From: Deefgea chitinilytica
GTDB taxonomy: Bacteria > Pseudomonadota > Gammaproteobacteria > Burkholderiales > Chitinibacteraceae
Direction: 5' to 3'
DNA: 64,000 nt
Assembly: GCF_016881405.1 (NCBI RefSeq)
Contig: NZ_WOFE01000008.1
Coordinates: 62,001 to 126,000 of the forward strand
The notes beneath the pieces are model-generated. The model searched no databases. It was not told where the DNA came from and was given only the letters and a program-made list of their open reading frames with translations. The position numbers and the translations under genes are program-made. Of this stretch, positions 53,072 to 61,408 are shown piece after piece; position 1 is the first letter of the stretch, and the number at the start of each line of letters is the position of its first letter.

Positions 53072-53566
53072 TTAAGGTTTTGTTTGCTCAATAGCCATAA
53101 TCGCCAAAAACGTCACCGGCCCATTTTCGACTGAGGATGGTGCTTTGTAGCAGCCCAACGCGCCGAGGAAATGCACCGCCATCGCGGTGAGCTCCCAGGC
53201 CATTGCTTCGTCGCCAATTTCAAACACATGATCCAAGCCAAATAGCGCAATCCCCGTTAGTGTTTCTAGCTCTTTGAGTTTGGCAGCGCGTTCGCGTAGC
53301 GCGGGCAAGACGGTTTCATTGCACCACGCCCATTTCCACGAATTGGCTTTGGCCGAGTAGCTGCCAATATTGATGACATCGGCTTCGGCTTCCAATCGGT
53401 CGGCGGCGTCGAAAAATTGCAGTTTGCTGGTGGTTTGGTCAAACCACCAACGACCCGCGCCATTGCCAAGGCCGTAGCTTTCGCTCAGCGCCACTTGCTT
53501 TTGCTCTAGTTCGGCAAAAGTGCTGTCCATGAAAGCGTAAAATTCATCATCGGTCATGCTCACCAC
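53072..53566 (-). CDS. DUF6882-like cytoplasmic protein
   Basis: 164 residues. A GTG start at 53566 is preferred because AAGGA lies 5 nt upstream; ATG 53557 is an alternative. The FDQTTSKLQFFD, VINIGSYSAKANSWKWAWCNETVLP and LRERAAKLKELE stretches resemble DUF6882, a family of unknown role. The GSYS..SWKWAW pattern is the clearest hint. No signal peptide or membrane segment. The family call is from memory of the pattern and is moderate. It is followed by the small secreted protein gene. Confidence 0.6.
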   Translation of the reverse strand: MVSMTDDEFYAFMDSTFAELEQKQVALSESYGLGNGAGRWWFDQTTSKLQFFDAADRLEAEADVINIGSYSAKANSWKWAWCNETVLPALRERAAKLKELETLTGIALFGLDHVFEIGDEAMAWELTAMAVHFLGALGCYKAPSSVENGPVTFLAIMAIEQTKP

Positions 53567-53640
53567 GATTTTCCTTCTTCAGTTTGATCGCACATTTTAC
53601 TGTGCTTTCAAGCCAAGGTCGCGCTGATGCGGTACTGTTT

Positions 53641-54513
53641 TTATTTGCGCCTGCTTAGCGGATTAAATCCAGTCACTAAGGCGGTGCCGAGTAAAATGAT
53701 GAATGCACCTATCACCGTATTGCCACCGATGTGTTCGCCTAAAAACAGCGTGCCCCATAGGATGCCAAAGACAGGAATTAAAAAGGTGACAGTCAATGTT
53801 GATGCCGCGCCGATTTCGCGTACAAGGCGGAAATACAATAAATACGCCGCGCCCGTGCATAAGATCGCCAGCCCAGTGATGGCCAACCAGACTATCGGTG
53901 TGGGCGTGCTGATAGTCTGGCTAGCGGCAAACAGCGGCAATAAAAACAGACTCGCACCCCACATACTGCCGTGGGCAGCTTGAAACGAAGGAATGTGGCT
54001 GGCTTTGAGTTTGGTATACGCGCTGGCGATGCCATAGCACAAGGTTGCCGATAAACACGCCGCAATGCCCAGTGCTGCACCAGCTTGGCCGACAATTCGA
54101 TCAAACCCAACTAAGACGGCTACGCCCAAAACGCCAATCAATAGCCCTAAGCACACTTTGAATATCGGCATTTTTTGAATGATCAGCGCCATAATGATCG
54201 CACCCCAAATCGGCGCCGTAGCATTGAGGATCGACATCATCGAGGCATTGAGCGTGCGAGCAGCAAAGCCGTAGGCTAAAAATGGCAAAGCGGTATTAAA
54301 GACGCCCAGAATCAGATATTCGCGCCAGTGTTGCCAAGCAAAGCCTTGCTTGAGCACTTGCGCCACCAAAGCTAAAAACACCGCCGCTAAACCAATCCGC
54401 GCACTAATCGTCCAAATCGGCCCAAGGCTTGGCACTGCTAGCCGTAAAAACAAAAAAGACGCCCCCCAAATCGCGGCGAGTAAAGTCAAACGGCAGGCAT
54501 TGGCAAAATTCAT
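53641..54513 (-). CDS. DMT superfamily (EamA) transporter
   Basis: 290 residues from ATG 54513; the frame is open to GTG 54558 but the family normally starts near here. Ten membrane helices in two EamA repeats: first LTLLAAIWGASFLFLRLAVPSLGPIWTISAR, second ALGIAACLSATLCYGIASAYTKLK. The C-terminal half ends LFLGEHIGGNTVIGAFIILLGTALVTG, the usual gE.i....iGa.lIl.G pattern. It probably exports a metabolite such as an amino acid; the substrate cannot be read from sequence. Confidence 0.88.
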   Translation of the reverse strand: MNFANACRLTLLAAIWGASFLFLRLAVPSLGPIWTISARIGLAAVFLALVAQVLKQGFAWQHWREYLILGVFNTALPFLAYGFAARTLNASMMSILNATAPIWGAIIMALIIQKMPIFKVCLGLLIGVLGVAVLVGFDRIVGQAGAALGIAACLSATLCYGIASAYTKLKASHIPSFQAAHGSMWGASLFLLPLFAASQTISTPTPIVWLAITGLAILCTGAAYLLYFRLVREIGAASTLTVTFLIPVFGILWGTLFLGEHIGGNTVIGAFIILLGTALVTGFNPLSRRK

Positions 54514-54660
54514 TATCAGCCCGAAAAAAGTCGAGATGCCATTGTGCATTGCCGCCACCGCGTTTGGCTATTGAAAGATGGTGGCTGCGTTCAGCTTCGG
54601 TAGCGGCTTAATTCGAACTCTTGATTGCTGAGTCGCACTAATGCCGCACGGCGCTTACGA

Positions 54661-55047
54661 TTACATCGCCTCATTGCAAACAATGGCAATTTTATTACCA
54701 GTTGGATCACGCATATAAGCCGCATACCAATTCGGGCCATACGGACGCATTCCGGGAGCGCCTTCATCTTGGCCACCACAAGCCATGGCAGCAGCATAAA
54801 AGGCATCCACTTCCGCATGATTATTTGCTCTAAAGCCCACCATCGTGCCATTGCCCGCGGTTGCTTCTTGCTGATCAAAAGGCTTGGCTATCCACAGAAC
54901 CAGACCTTTACCTTTTCCTTGCTCGGAATAAGCGCGCCAGCCGGGAAAGTCCATATGAGATTGCCAATTAATTGTGGCTAATACCGCATCGTAGAAGGCG
55001 TTCGATTGCGCAGAATCATTTGCACCCAAGGTGATATAAGTTTCCAT
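54661..55047 (-). CDS. VOC family (glyoxalase/bleomycin-resistance fold) protein
   Basis: 128 residues from ATG 55047, supported by GGAG 6 nt upstream. Paired beta-alpha-beta modules: TYITLGANDSAQSNAFYDAVLATINW at the N-terminus and MVGFRANNHAEVDAFYAAAMACGGQDEGAPG..YAAYMRDPTGNKIAIVC at the C-terminus. The DPxGNKIA end is typical of VOC proteins. The usual metal Glu/His ligands are not all evident, so the reaction is unknown. It is likely a small cytoplasmic enzyme or binding protein. Confidence 0.88.
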   Translation of the reverse strand: METYITLGANDSAQSNAFYDAVLATINWQSHMDFPGWRAYSEQGKGKGLVLWIAKPFDQQEATAGNGTMVGFRANNHAEVDAFYAAAMACGGQDEGAPGMRPYGPNWYAAYMRDPTGNKIAIVCNEAM

Positions 55048-55225
55048 TTCGTACTCCATGCTGAGTGGCAATAAAGAATGTCAAAAGTACTTTCAAAAGC
55101 AAATTAAAACACCCATATGTCATAAGCTAGAAGTAGAACGTTCGTTCTGTTGTTGCTTTGCAACTTGCGTAGGTATGAATCTGTTGCCGCTTTTTTAGGC
55201 TGTGTCGCGCTCATGCCGCGCGGCA

Positions 55226-55257
55226 CTTACTTCTCTTGCTTCGCCAAGAGAAGTAAG
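55226..55257. repeat. 13-bp-arm hairpin repeat
   Basis: CTTACTTCTCTTG (55226-55238) and CAAGAGAAGTAAG (55245-55257), loop CTTCGC. A third partial copy follows (CAAGAGAAGG). This ACTTCTCTTG..CAAGAGAAGT style hairpin resembles intergenic repeats common in proteobacteria. Confidence 0.65.
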
Positions 55258-55573
55258 CAAGAGAAGGCGACCCTATATCTGCACCGACTTCGTCGGTTTG
55301 ATATCAAGGGTTTGAAAATCCAAGTTAACGATCAAGAAATTATTTCGATGTATTGCCATCAAAGCATTGTTAATAAAGGGCTACGAATGAATACGTCGGT
55401 ACATTATTTGGCGCGTCATTCTTGACTTCACCGGTATGATGATCAGACAAAAATCCGCTATGTTGGCTCAACACCAACACAAAACTAAGTACGGCAGTGG
55501 TGGATTCATGGTTTTTTAATCCCGTCCAAGCGCACCGAGTGCGGAGCGAGACCTAGGCTCGCAACAATTGAGG

Positions 55574-55644
55574 GCATCGGGGACCGATGCGCGCCCGGGG
55601 CTGCTTTGGGGTGAAGGGGGATTTGCAGAAGCAAAGCCCCCTTC
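55574..55644. repeat. GC-rich double hairpin
   Basis: Hairpin 1: GCATCGG (55574-55580) with CCGATGC (55584-55590). Hairpin 2: GAAGGGGG-A-TTTGC (55613-55626) with GCAAA-G-CCCCCTTC (55631-55644), one internal mismatch. The block is GC-rich and followed by CGCGCGGC-type sequence. It resembles repeated elements of Neisseriales and Xanthomonas genomes, from memory. Confidence 0.55.
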
Positions 55645-55694
55645 CTGCCCGCGCGGCAGCCCGCGCCCAAAAATCGACGCGGCGTAGCCGCATA

Positions 55695-55730
55695 AAAAAC
55701 AACCGCTAGATCAATCTAGCGGTTGTTTTT
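55695..55730. terminator. Bidirectional intrinsic terminator
   Basis: A 17-bp stem AAAAACAACCGCTAGAT (55695-55711) / ATCTAGCGGTTGTTTTT (55714-55730), with A and T runs on both ends, so it works either way. It lies downstream of the minus-strand OB-fold gene and would end its transcript. Confidence 0.8.
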
Positions 55731-55738
55731 ATCGCAGC

Positions 55739-55825
55739 GTAGGGCGTGGTTAGCCGAAGGCGTAACCCGCCAATTTTATTCCGATATCGCAAATGGTAAT
55801 CAGCGCGGGTCACGACCTGCCCTAC
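55739..55825. repeat. Palindromic GTAGGGC element, left copy
   Basis: An 87-bp element with terminal inverted repeats GTAGGGC (55739-55745) and GCCCTAC (55819-55825). It has an internal stem GGTTA / TAACC around GCCGAAGGC. It ends 5 bp before the stop of the OB-fold gene. A related element lies on the other side of that gene. Confidence 0.6.
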
Positions 55826-55830
55826 AAGGC

Positions 55831-56652
55831 TTAGATTGAATCAGGTACTTTCAATCCTAACTGTTGCATTTCAGCGTTGGTTTTTTTAAGCTCTTCTTTA
55901 AGCCATTCTTTTTTGTTTTTATTGGTTACTTTGTCAATATCTTTCATGCAGTTTTTACCGCCTGAATAGCATTCAGAATTATCTGGTAACAATCTTGATG
56001 CAGTAATAGATAACAGTATTAACTTGCTAGCTAAATCATTATTTGGTTTTTCCCCATTCAAAAAGTTTTGTAGCTGCGGCTTTATTTCTTCAACTTTAGT
56101 AGCAATATAATCCTCCGCTAGTTGGCAATCTTTAAATATTGGAGTGCCAACAATCGCGCCATTTCCGATGCATACAAATCTTATTTTCTTGCCCTTTGTT
56201 AAATTAGCAAGTTTGTCAATATTTGGATTGTCAAAATGAATCTGTGGAGACAAAAATTGATTTGTACCATTAAGTGTTATGTATGGTTCATTACCGATGC
56301 CGCTATTAATCCCTGTGATTTTTCCACTAACTAAAACTTCTTTTTTATAGTATTTTTGATCTGCTCCAACTTGATTTTCATCATATGCTTTTGCTGCCTC
56401 AAATGAGGTGGTGACAATTAATCCACGAGATAATAAACTATCTCCCCCTTTCAGGAAGATATCAACATCTTCTTGCAGAAAAGCATTGAGCAATTTTTGT
56501 TCTTTTTCATTTAACACATATTTAGCGGATTTACTATTTCCGTTTGCTGACTCATTACTAGCTTGTGTACTGCCATCTTTTTTTCCAAAGATCATTCCAA
56601 ATACAATCAAAATTAAAAAAAATATCCCTAACCCTTTCAGTATTTTTGTCAT
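55831..56652 (-). CDS. Membrane-anchored protein with OB-fold (tRNA_anti-like) domain
   Basis: 273 residues. An N-terminal membrane helix (about 4-23, ILKGLGIFFLILIVFGMIFG) is followed by a Ser/Asn-rich linker, and a domain about 70-185. In this domain EVLVSGKITGIN, EPYITLNG and KKIRFVCIGNG..GTPIFKDCQL resemble the tRNA_anti-like OB fold (a family of exported or membrane-bound proteins of unknown role). The C-terminus is a Lys-rich helix. AAGGA lies 8 nt before the ATG. The gene is much AT-richer than its neighbours and is flanked by palindromic repeats, which suggests recent acquisition. The family call is moderate. Confidence 0.65.
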   Translation of the reverse strand: MTKILKGLGIFFLILIVFGMIFGKKDGSTQASNESANGNSKSAKYVLNEKEQKLLNAFLQEDVDIFLKGGDSLLSRGLIVTTSFEAAKAYDENQVGADQKYYKKEVLVSGKITGINSGIGNEPYITLNGTNQFLSPQIHFDNPNIDKLANLTKGKKIRFVCIGNGAIVGTPIFKDCQLAEDYIATKVEEIKPQLQNFLNGEKPNNDLASKLILLSITASRLLPDNSECYSGGKNCMKDIDKVTNKNKKEWLKEELKKTNAEMQQLGLKVPDSI

Positions 56653-56762
56653 TGTTACTATCCTTTAGTTAGTAAAAATTAATCAAATTGAAGGTTTTTG
56701 CTTTACTAGATTATTGCCTTACCCTGCAAGCGCCTTATTCTTTGAGTGCTAGCGAGTAGCTA

Positions 56763-56846
56763 GCAGGGCGTAATCGCCGAAGGCATTACGCCGCATGAGT
56801 TAAGCGCAATTTGGCGTATTGCCGCTTCGCGACGAATACGCCTTAC
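56763..56846. repeat. Palindromic GCAGGGC element, right copy
   Basis: Two hairpins in a row: GGCGTAAT (56767-56774) / ATTACGCC (56785-56792) and GGCGTATT (56813-56820) / AATACGCC (56835-56842), the first again around GCCGAAGGC. Ends (GCAGGGC, GCCTTAC) are degenerate forms of the left copy's ends. It stops 3 bp before the pepN stop codon. Confidence 0.55.
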
Positions 56847-56848
56847 TT

Positions 56849-59479
56849 TTACCCCAACGCCTTCGTCACAATCTCAAACGTATCACTCGACAATCCTTCC
56901 GTCCCGCGAATCCGCTCTAGCTCTTGCTGCATCAACTCACGCCGCCCTGCATCGACTTTCGTCCAGCGATTAAATGCGCTCGCTAACCGCGCTGCAATTT
57001 GCGGGTTGATTTTGTCGAGTTCGATAATGTGGTCGGCGGCAAAAGCGTAGCCGTAGCCGTCGGCGGCGTGGAAATGCGGCGGGTTGGCTAGACAAAATGC
57101 GGTGATCAGCGAGCGCACTTTGTTGGGGTTTTTAATCGAAAACGCTGGATGCTCCAGCAATTGCTGGACGCGTGAAAGCGCACCTGGGCGGCGGCTGGTG
57201 GCTTGCAGTGCAAACCATTTGTCCATCACCAAGGCGTCTGATTGCCATTGCGCGGCAAAGTCGGCCAGTTGCACCTCGCCGCCATCGCGGTTCACCAGCG
57301 CTTTGAGCGCCGCCAAGCGGTCGGTCATATTGTCGGCGCGTTGATATTGCTTGGCGAGCAATTGGGCAATCATTGGCTCGTCGAGTTCGGCTAGATAATC
57401 CAAACAAATATTTTTGAGGCTGCGGCGCGCGACTTGCACACCGTCGTAAGCGTACGGTGCGCCGTCGTTCAGATGCTGGTAGACCGCGAGTAATTCTTGG
57501 CGCAATTCGCGGGCGATTTGCTGTTTGATACTGCGGCAGACTTCAAATAGGCGCACTGGATCCACGTCGGACAGTTGCTCGAGCAAGTAATTTTCGCGCG
57601 GTAATTCCAGCATCAAGGCCACCAAGGCCGGATCGAGCTGGTCGCTGGTGAGGAGTTTTTTGTACGCGGCAATAAAGGCGGCAGGGGCGGCGACTTTTTC
57701 ACCGCGGCTTGCTGCGGCGTATTGGTTTTTGAGCAGTTGTAGCGCAAAGGTGTTGGCCGCTTCCCAGCGTGCAAAAGCGTCGCTGTCGTTGGCCATCAGA
57801 AACACCAATTCATCGTCGCTGTAGTCGTATTCCAAGACGACAGGGGCGGAGAAATCGCGCAGTAATGACGGCACGGGCTGGCACGGCACGTTGATAAAGG
57901 TGAAGGTTTGCGTGCTGCTGCGAATGTCGAGCACGCGCGTGGTGTCGCCAGCAGCACTTTCGCCGAGCAATTGCAGTGGCAAATCATGACCGCGGCGATC
58001 AATCAGGCCGATGGCAAACGGCAGGTGGAACGGTAGTTTTTCGGCTTGGCCCGGCGTTGGCGCGCAGCTTTGCGTGATGGTCAGGGTGTATGTGTGTGCA
58101 GCCTCGTCATACTGTGCGCTAGCGCGCAATACTGGTGTACCCGCTTGGCTGTACCAACGCTCGAATTGATCGAGATTTACGCCGTTCGCATCGGCCATTG
58201 CGGCGCGGAAATCGTCGCAGGTGACCGCTTGGCCGTCGTGACGTTTGAAGTACAAATCCATCCCCGCGCGGAAACCGTCGATGCCGAGCAAGGTGGCGTA
58301 CATGCGAACGACTTCTGCGCCTTTTTCGTAAATCGTCCAGGTGTAGAAATTATTGATTTCGAGGTATTCATCGGGGCGAATCGGGTGCGCTTGCGGGCCG
58401 GCGTCTTCGGCAAACTGGGTTTCGCGCAAGGCGCGTACATTGCTGATGCGTTGTACGGCGCGCGAACCAATGTCGCTCGAGAATTCTTGATCGCGGTAGA
58501 CGGTGAGGCCTTCTTTGAGCGAGAGCTGAAACCAGTCACGGCAGGTGACGCGATTGCCGGTCCAGTTGTGGAAGTATTCATGTGCGACGACCGAATCGAT
58601 GCCATCGAAATCCACATCGGTGGCGGTGTCCGGTTTGGCCAGCACAAACTTGGTATTGAAAATATTCAATCCCTTGTTTTCCATCGCGCCCATATTAAAG
58701 TCGTTGACCGCAACGATCATATAGGTATCCAGATCGTATTCCAGCCCGAAGCGTTCTTCGTCCCACGCCATCGCTTTTTGCGCGGCGGCGAGTGCGTGGT
58801 GGCATTTGTCCAGATTGCCGGGTTCAACGTAAATCTCGATATTGATATTGCGTTTCGACTGCGTGGTGTGGGTGCCCGCGAGTACGACGAGTTTGCCCGC
58901 GACCAGTGCGAATAAATACGCGGGTTTTTTGAATGGATCGACCCATTTCACCCAGTGGCGATTTTTATCCATCGTGCCGCTACCGACGCGATTACCGTTC
59001 GAGAGCAAGACGGGGAATTTGGTTTTATCGGCAATGATCGTCGTCGTGAATTTGGCCATCACGTCGGGGCGGTCGAGATAATAAGTGATTTTGCGAAAGC
59101 CTTCGGCCTCGCATTGGGTAAAGAAATTACCGTTGCTTTGGTATAAACCCATTAAGCTCGTGTTTTCCGCAGGCAGCAGGCGGGTGACGATTTCTAGAAT
59201 GCCATCATCGGGCATATTGGCAATCGTTAAGCTATTTTCGTCAACAACATACTGCGCGCTGGTCAGTGGTGCGCCGTCGAGTTTGATGCTTTCTAAAGTC
59301 AGTTCTTCGCCATGTAAGACCAGCGGCGTGTCGCTACTAACCCCAGTATTACGTTTGATAATCAGTCGTGAAATGACTCTGGCATGGGTATCACTCAGCT
59401 CGAAAGTTAAATCAACGCGGTCAATTAAATAGCTAGGGGGGGTATAGTCGAGACGACGAATCGCTTGGCGGCTGCTCAT
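56849..59479 (-). CDS. pepN: Aminopeptidase N (M1 family)
   Basis: 876 residues from ATG 59479; an in-frame TTG at 59515 is unlikely. M1 motifs: exopeptidase motif GAMENKG (near 265) and zinc site VVAHEYFHNWTGN (HExxH near 298) with the downstream Glu in LKEGLTVYRDQEFSSD. The N-terminal beta-sandwich begins YTPPSYLIDRVDLTFEL, and the C-terminal helical region ends LERIRGTEGLSSDTFEIVTKAL, as in the proteobacterial PepN group. It removes N-terminal residues from peptides in the cytoplasm. It is divergent from cysI with a 246-bp control region. Confidence 0.96.
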   Translation of the reverse strand: MSSRQAIRRLDYTPPSYLIDRVDLTFELSDTHARVISRLIIKRNTGVSSDTPLVLHGEELTLESIKLDGAPLTSAQYVVDENSLTIANMPDDGILEIVTRLLPAENTSLMGLYQSNGNFFTQCEAEGFRKITYYLDRPDVMAKFTTTIIADKTKFPVLLSNGNRVGSGTMDKNRHWVKWVDPFKKPAYLFALVAGKLVVLAGTHTTQSKRNINIEIYVEPGNLDKCHHALAAAQKAMAWDEERFGLEYDLDTYMIVAVNDFNMGAMENKGLNIFNTKFVLAKPDTATDVDFDGIDSVVAHEYFHNWTGNRVTCRDWFQLSLKEGLTVYRDQEFSSDIGSRAVQRISNVRALRETQFAEDAGPQAHPIRPDEYLEINNFYTWTIYEKGAEVVRMYATLLGIDGFRAGMDLYFKRHDGQAVTCDDFRAAMADANGVNLDQFERWYSQAGTPVLRASAQYDEAAHTYTLTITQSCAPTPGQAEKLPFHLPFAIGLIDRRGHDLPLQLLGESAAGDTTRVLDIRSSTQTFTFINVPCQPVPSLLRDFSAPVVLEYDYSDDELVFLMANDSDAFARWEAANTFALQLLKNQYAAASRGEKVAAPAAFIAAYKKLLTSDQLDPALVALMLELPRENYLLEQLSDVDPVRLFEVCRSIKQQIARELRQELLAVYQHLNDGAPYAYDGVQVARRSLKNICLDYLAELDEPMIAQLLAKQYQRADNMTDRLAALKALVNRDGGEVQLADFAAQWQSDALVMDKWFALQATSRRPGALSRVQQLLEHPAFSIKNPNKVRSLITAFCLANPPHFHAADGYGYAFAADHIIELDKINPQIAARLASAFNRWTKVDAGRRELMQQELERIRGTEGLSSDTFEIVTKALG

Positions 59480-59533
59480 GGTGGGCGGCTCTTTTTGATG
59501 GCAGAAAGGGTGCAAGCTTAAACCCGCAACGAT

Positions 59534-59547
59534 GTCATTACAATGAC
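59534..59547. promoter_or_regulatory. 14-bp palindrome in the pepN/cysI intergenic region
   Basis: GTCATT (59534-59539), AC, AATGAC (59542-59547). It lies 55 bp upstream of the pepN start and 130 bp upstream of the cysI promoter candidate. No follow-on T run, so a protein-binding site is possible. Confidence 0.3.
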
Positions 59548-59657
59548 GCCAAGCCTAAGGGTTTTCATCCGTTGCGGTCGCAGTACAAAAATGCATCACA
59601 TCGCAGCGCGATAGTGTGCTTATTCCAAAAAAATTCGATCTTAGACAAAAACAATCA

Positions 59658-59686
59658 TTCAGATTCTAAGGACGGGCTGGTATGAT
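59658..59686 (+). promoter_or_regulatory. Candidate sigma-70 promoter of cysI
   Basis: TTCAGA (59658-59663), 17 nt, TATGAT (59681-59686), with an extended TG before the -10. It lies 39 bp before the start codon. AT-rich sequence upstream (59620-59660) would suit a CysB-type activator; that is inference. Confidence 0.5.
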
Positions 59687-59725
59687 TGCGACCATATTTT
59701 GCCGTCATTACGGAATTGCCTAAGA

Positions 59726-61408
59726 ATGTATATTTACGACGAGTACGACCAGCAGATTGTGGATCAGCGTGTTGACCAATACCGCGACCAAACCCGCCGC
59801 TATTTAGCCGGTGAGCTTTCTGAAGAAGAATTCCGCCCTTTGCGTTTGCAAAACGGCTTGTATGTACAACGTCATGCGCCCATGTTGCGCGTGGCGATTC
59901 CGTATGGCCATTTGACCAGCCGTCAAATGCGTAAATTAGCGCACATCGCGCGCACCTACGACAAAGATTACGCGCACTTCACGACGCGCCAAAACATTCA
60001 ATACAACTGGCCTGCATTGGAAACCGTGCCGGATATCTTGGCTGAGTTGGCCACCGTGCAAATGCACGCGATTCAAACGTCCGGCAACTGTATTCGCAAT
60101 ACGACCACAGACCAATTTGCTGGCGTGGCGCGTGACGAGATCGTTGATCCACGCCCATGGTGTGAAATCATCCGTCAATGGTCAACGTTCCATCCTGAGT
60201 TCGCACACTTGCCGCGCAAATTTAAGATCGCGGTGAATGGCTCGGTCGAGGATCGTGCGGCGATTTTGGTGCACGATGTGGGTATCAATGTCGTTAAAAA
60301 TGCGGAAGGCGTGGTCGGTTTTGAAGTGTATGTTGGCGGTGGTTTGGGTCGTACGCCGATTGTCGGCAGTTTGATTAAGCCTTGGCTTGAGCAAGAACAT
60401 TTGCTGACTTACCTCGATGCGGTGTTGCGCGTGTATAACCGCTACGGCCGTCGTGATAATAAATACAAAGCGCGGATTAAAATCCTGGTAAAAGCGATGA
60501 CGCCAGAGGCGTTTGCCGCGAAAGTTGACCAAGAATGGGCGTTTACTAAAAATGGCCCGATGACGTTGACGCAGGAAGAAATCGCTCGCAACCATAAATT
60601 CTTCACTGCGCCGACGTATGAAACGTTCGCGGGTGACGATGCTGAGTTCACGCGTTTGAAGCTTGAGAACAAAGGCTTTGGTCGTTGGGTTGAGCGCAAT
60701 GTGTTCGCGCACAAACAAGCAGGCTACGCGGCGGTGACCTTGAGCTTGAAGCCAAATGGAGTGGCGCCGGGCGATGCGACTTCAGCGCAGCTCGATGCGG
60801 TGGCTGATTTGGCCGACCAATATAGTTTTGGCGAATTGCGTGTATCGCATCAGCAAAACTTGATTTTGGCCGATGTGAAGCAGTCTGAATTGTTTGCCTT
60901 GTGGGAAGCGGCGAAAGCGATTGGTTTTGCAACGCCAAATATTGGCTTGCTGACCGATGTGATTTGCTGCCCAGGCGGTGATTTCTGTTCTCTAGCGAAT
61001 GCTAAATCGATTCCAATTGCGTTGGCGATTCAAGATCGTTTCGATAACCTCGATTATTTGCATGATTTGGGCGAAATCGACATGAATATGTCGGGCTGTA
61101 TGAATGCCTGCGGCCATCATCATATCGGCAATATCGGTATTTTGGGCGTCGATAAAAATGGTTCGGAATGGTACCAAGTTTCGCTCGGTGGCCGTCAAGG
61201 CAAGGGCGCGAGCTTGGCTAAAGTACTTGGTCCATCATTTGCCCAAGACGAGATGCCGGATGTGATTGAAAAAATCATCAACGTGTTTGTTGAACATCGT
61301 CACGGTGAAGAGTCGTTTATTGATCTGTTTGACCGCATCGGTGCCGAGCCATTTAAAGCGAAAGTGTACGAAGGCAAACCAAATCGTCGGGAGAAAGCAG
61401 ATGTCTAA
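59726..61408 (+). CDS. cysI: Nitrite/sulfite reductase (siroheme, 4Fe-4S), CysI-type
   Basis: 560 residues from ATG 59726 (upstream in-frame codons to 59699 are unlikely). Two ferredoxin-like half-domains (LQNGLYVQRHAPMLRVAIPYGHLTSRQMRKLA) and the siroheme/4Fe-4S domains: HFTTRQNIQYNWP, SGNCIRNTTTDQFAGVARDE, GGGLGRTPIVG. The cluster cysteines are CCPGGDFC (near 415, C-x5-C) and GCMNAC (near 457, C-x3-C). It reduces sulfite to sulfide for cysteine synthesis. The length and partner gene fit the betaproteobacterial assimilatory enzyme. DUF934 overlaps its end by 8 nt. Confidence 0.93.
   Translation: MYIYDEYDQQIVDQRVDQYRDQTRRYLAGELSEEEFRPLRLQNGLYVQRHAPMLRVAIPYGHLTSRQMRKLAHIARTYDKDYAHFTTRQNIQYNWPALETVPDILAELATVQMHAIQTSGNCIRNTTTDQFAGVARDEIVDPRPWCEIIRQWSTFHPEFAHLPRKFKIAVNGSVEDRAAILVHDVGINVVKNAEGVVGFEVYVGGGLGRTPIVGSLIKPWLEQEHLLTYLDAVLRVYNRYGRRDNKYKARIKILVKAMTPEAFAAKVDQEWAFTKNGPMTLTQEEIARNHKFFTAPTYETFAGDDAEFTRLKLENKGFGRWVERNVFAHKQAGYAAVTLSLKPNGVAPGDATSAQLDAVADLADQYSFGELRVSHQQNLILADVKQSELFALWEAAKAIGFATPNIGLLTDVICCPGGDFCSLANAKSIPIALAIQDRFDNLDYLHDLGEIDMNMSGCMNACGHHHIGNIGILGVDKNGSEWYQVSLGGRQGKGASLAKVLGPSFAQDEMPDVIEKIINVFVEHRHGEESFIDLFDRIGAEPFKAKVYEGKPNRREKADV

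Larger units (their letters stand above)
55048..55830. other. 783-bp hairpin-rich noncoding region
   Basis: No convincing gene. It contains several strong inverted repeats, each listed separately. An AT-rich middle (about 55320-55500) lies between two repeat-rich blocks. The base composition switches sharply, and a run near 55510-55690 is much richer in G and C than the neighbouring AT-rich gene. It looks like an accumulation site for repeat elements. Confidence 0.6.

Noticed and set aside
55150-55425. 91-codon plus-strand ORF in the intergenic region
   Set aside because: It reads through the hairpin repeat at 55226-55257 and has no domain or ribosome site, so it is probably a repeat-derived artefact.
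58046-58915. Long plus-strand ORF (289 codons) inside pepN
   Set aside because: Antisense to a well-matched pepN; the GC-rich codon pattern makes long antisense frames common. No motif, ribosome site or family match.
61266-61400. N-terminal extension of the DUF934 gene into cysI
   Set aside because: The extension lies in another frame of cysI codons; GGAGA before ATG 61401 and the family start MSKVIINREV favour the short form.
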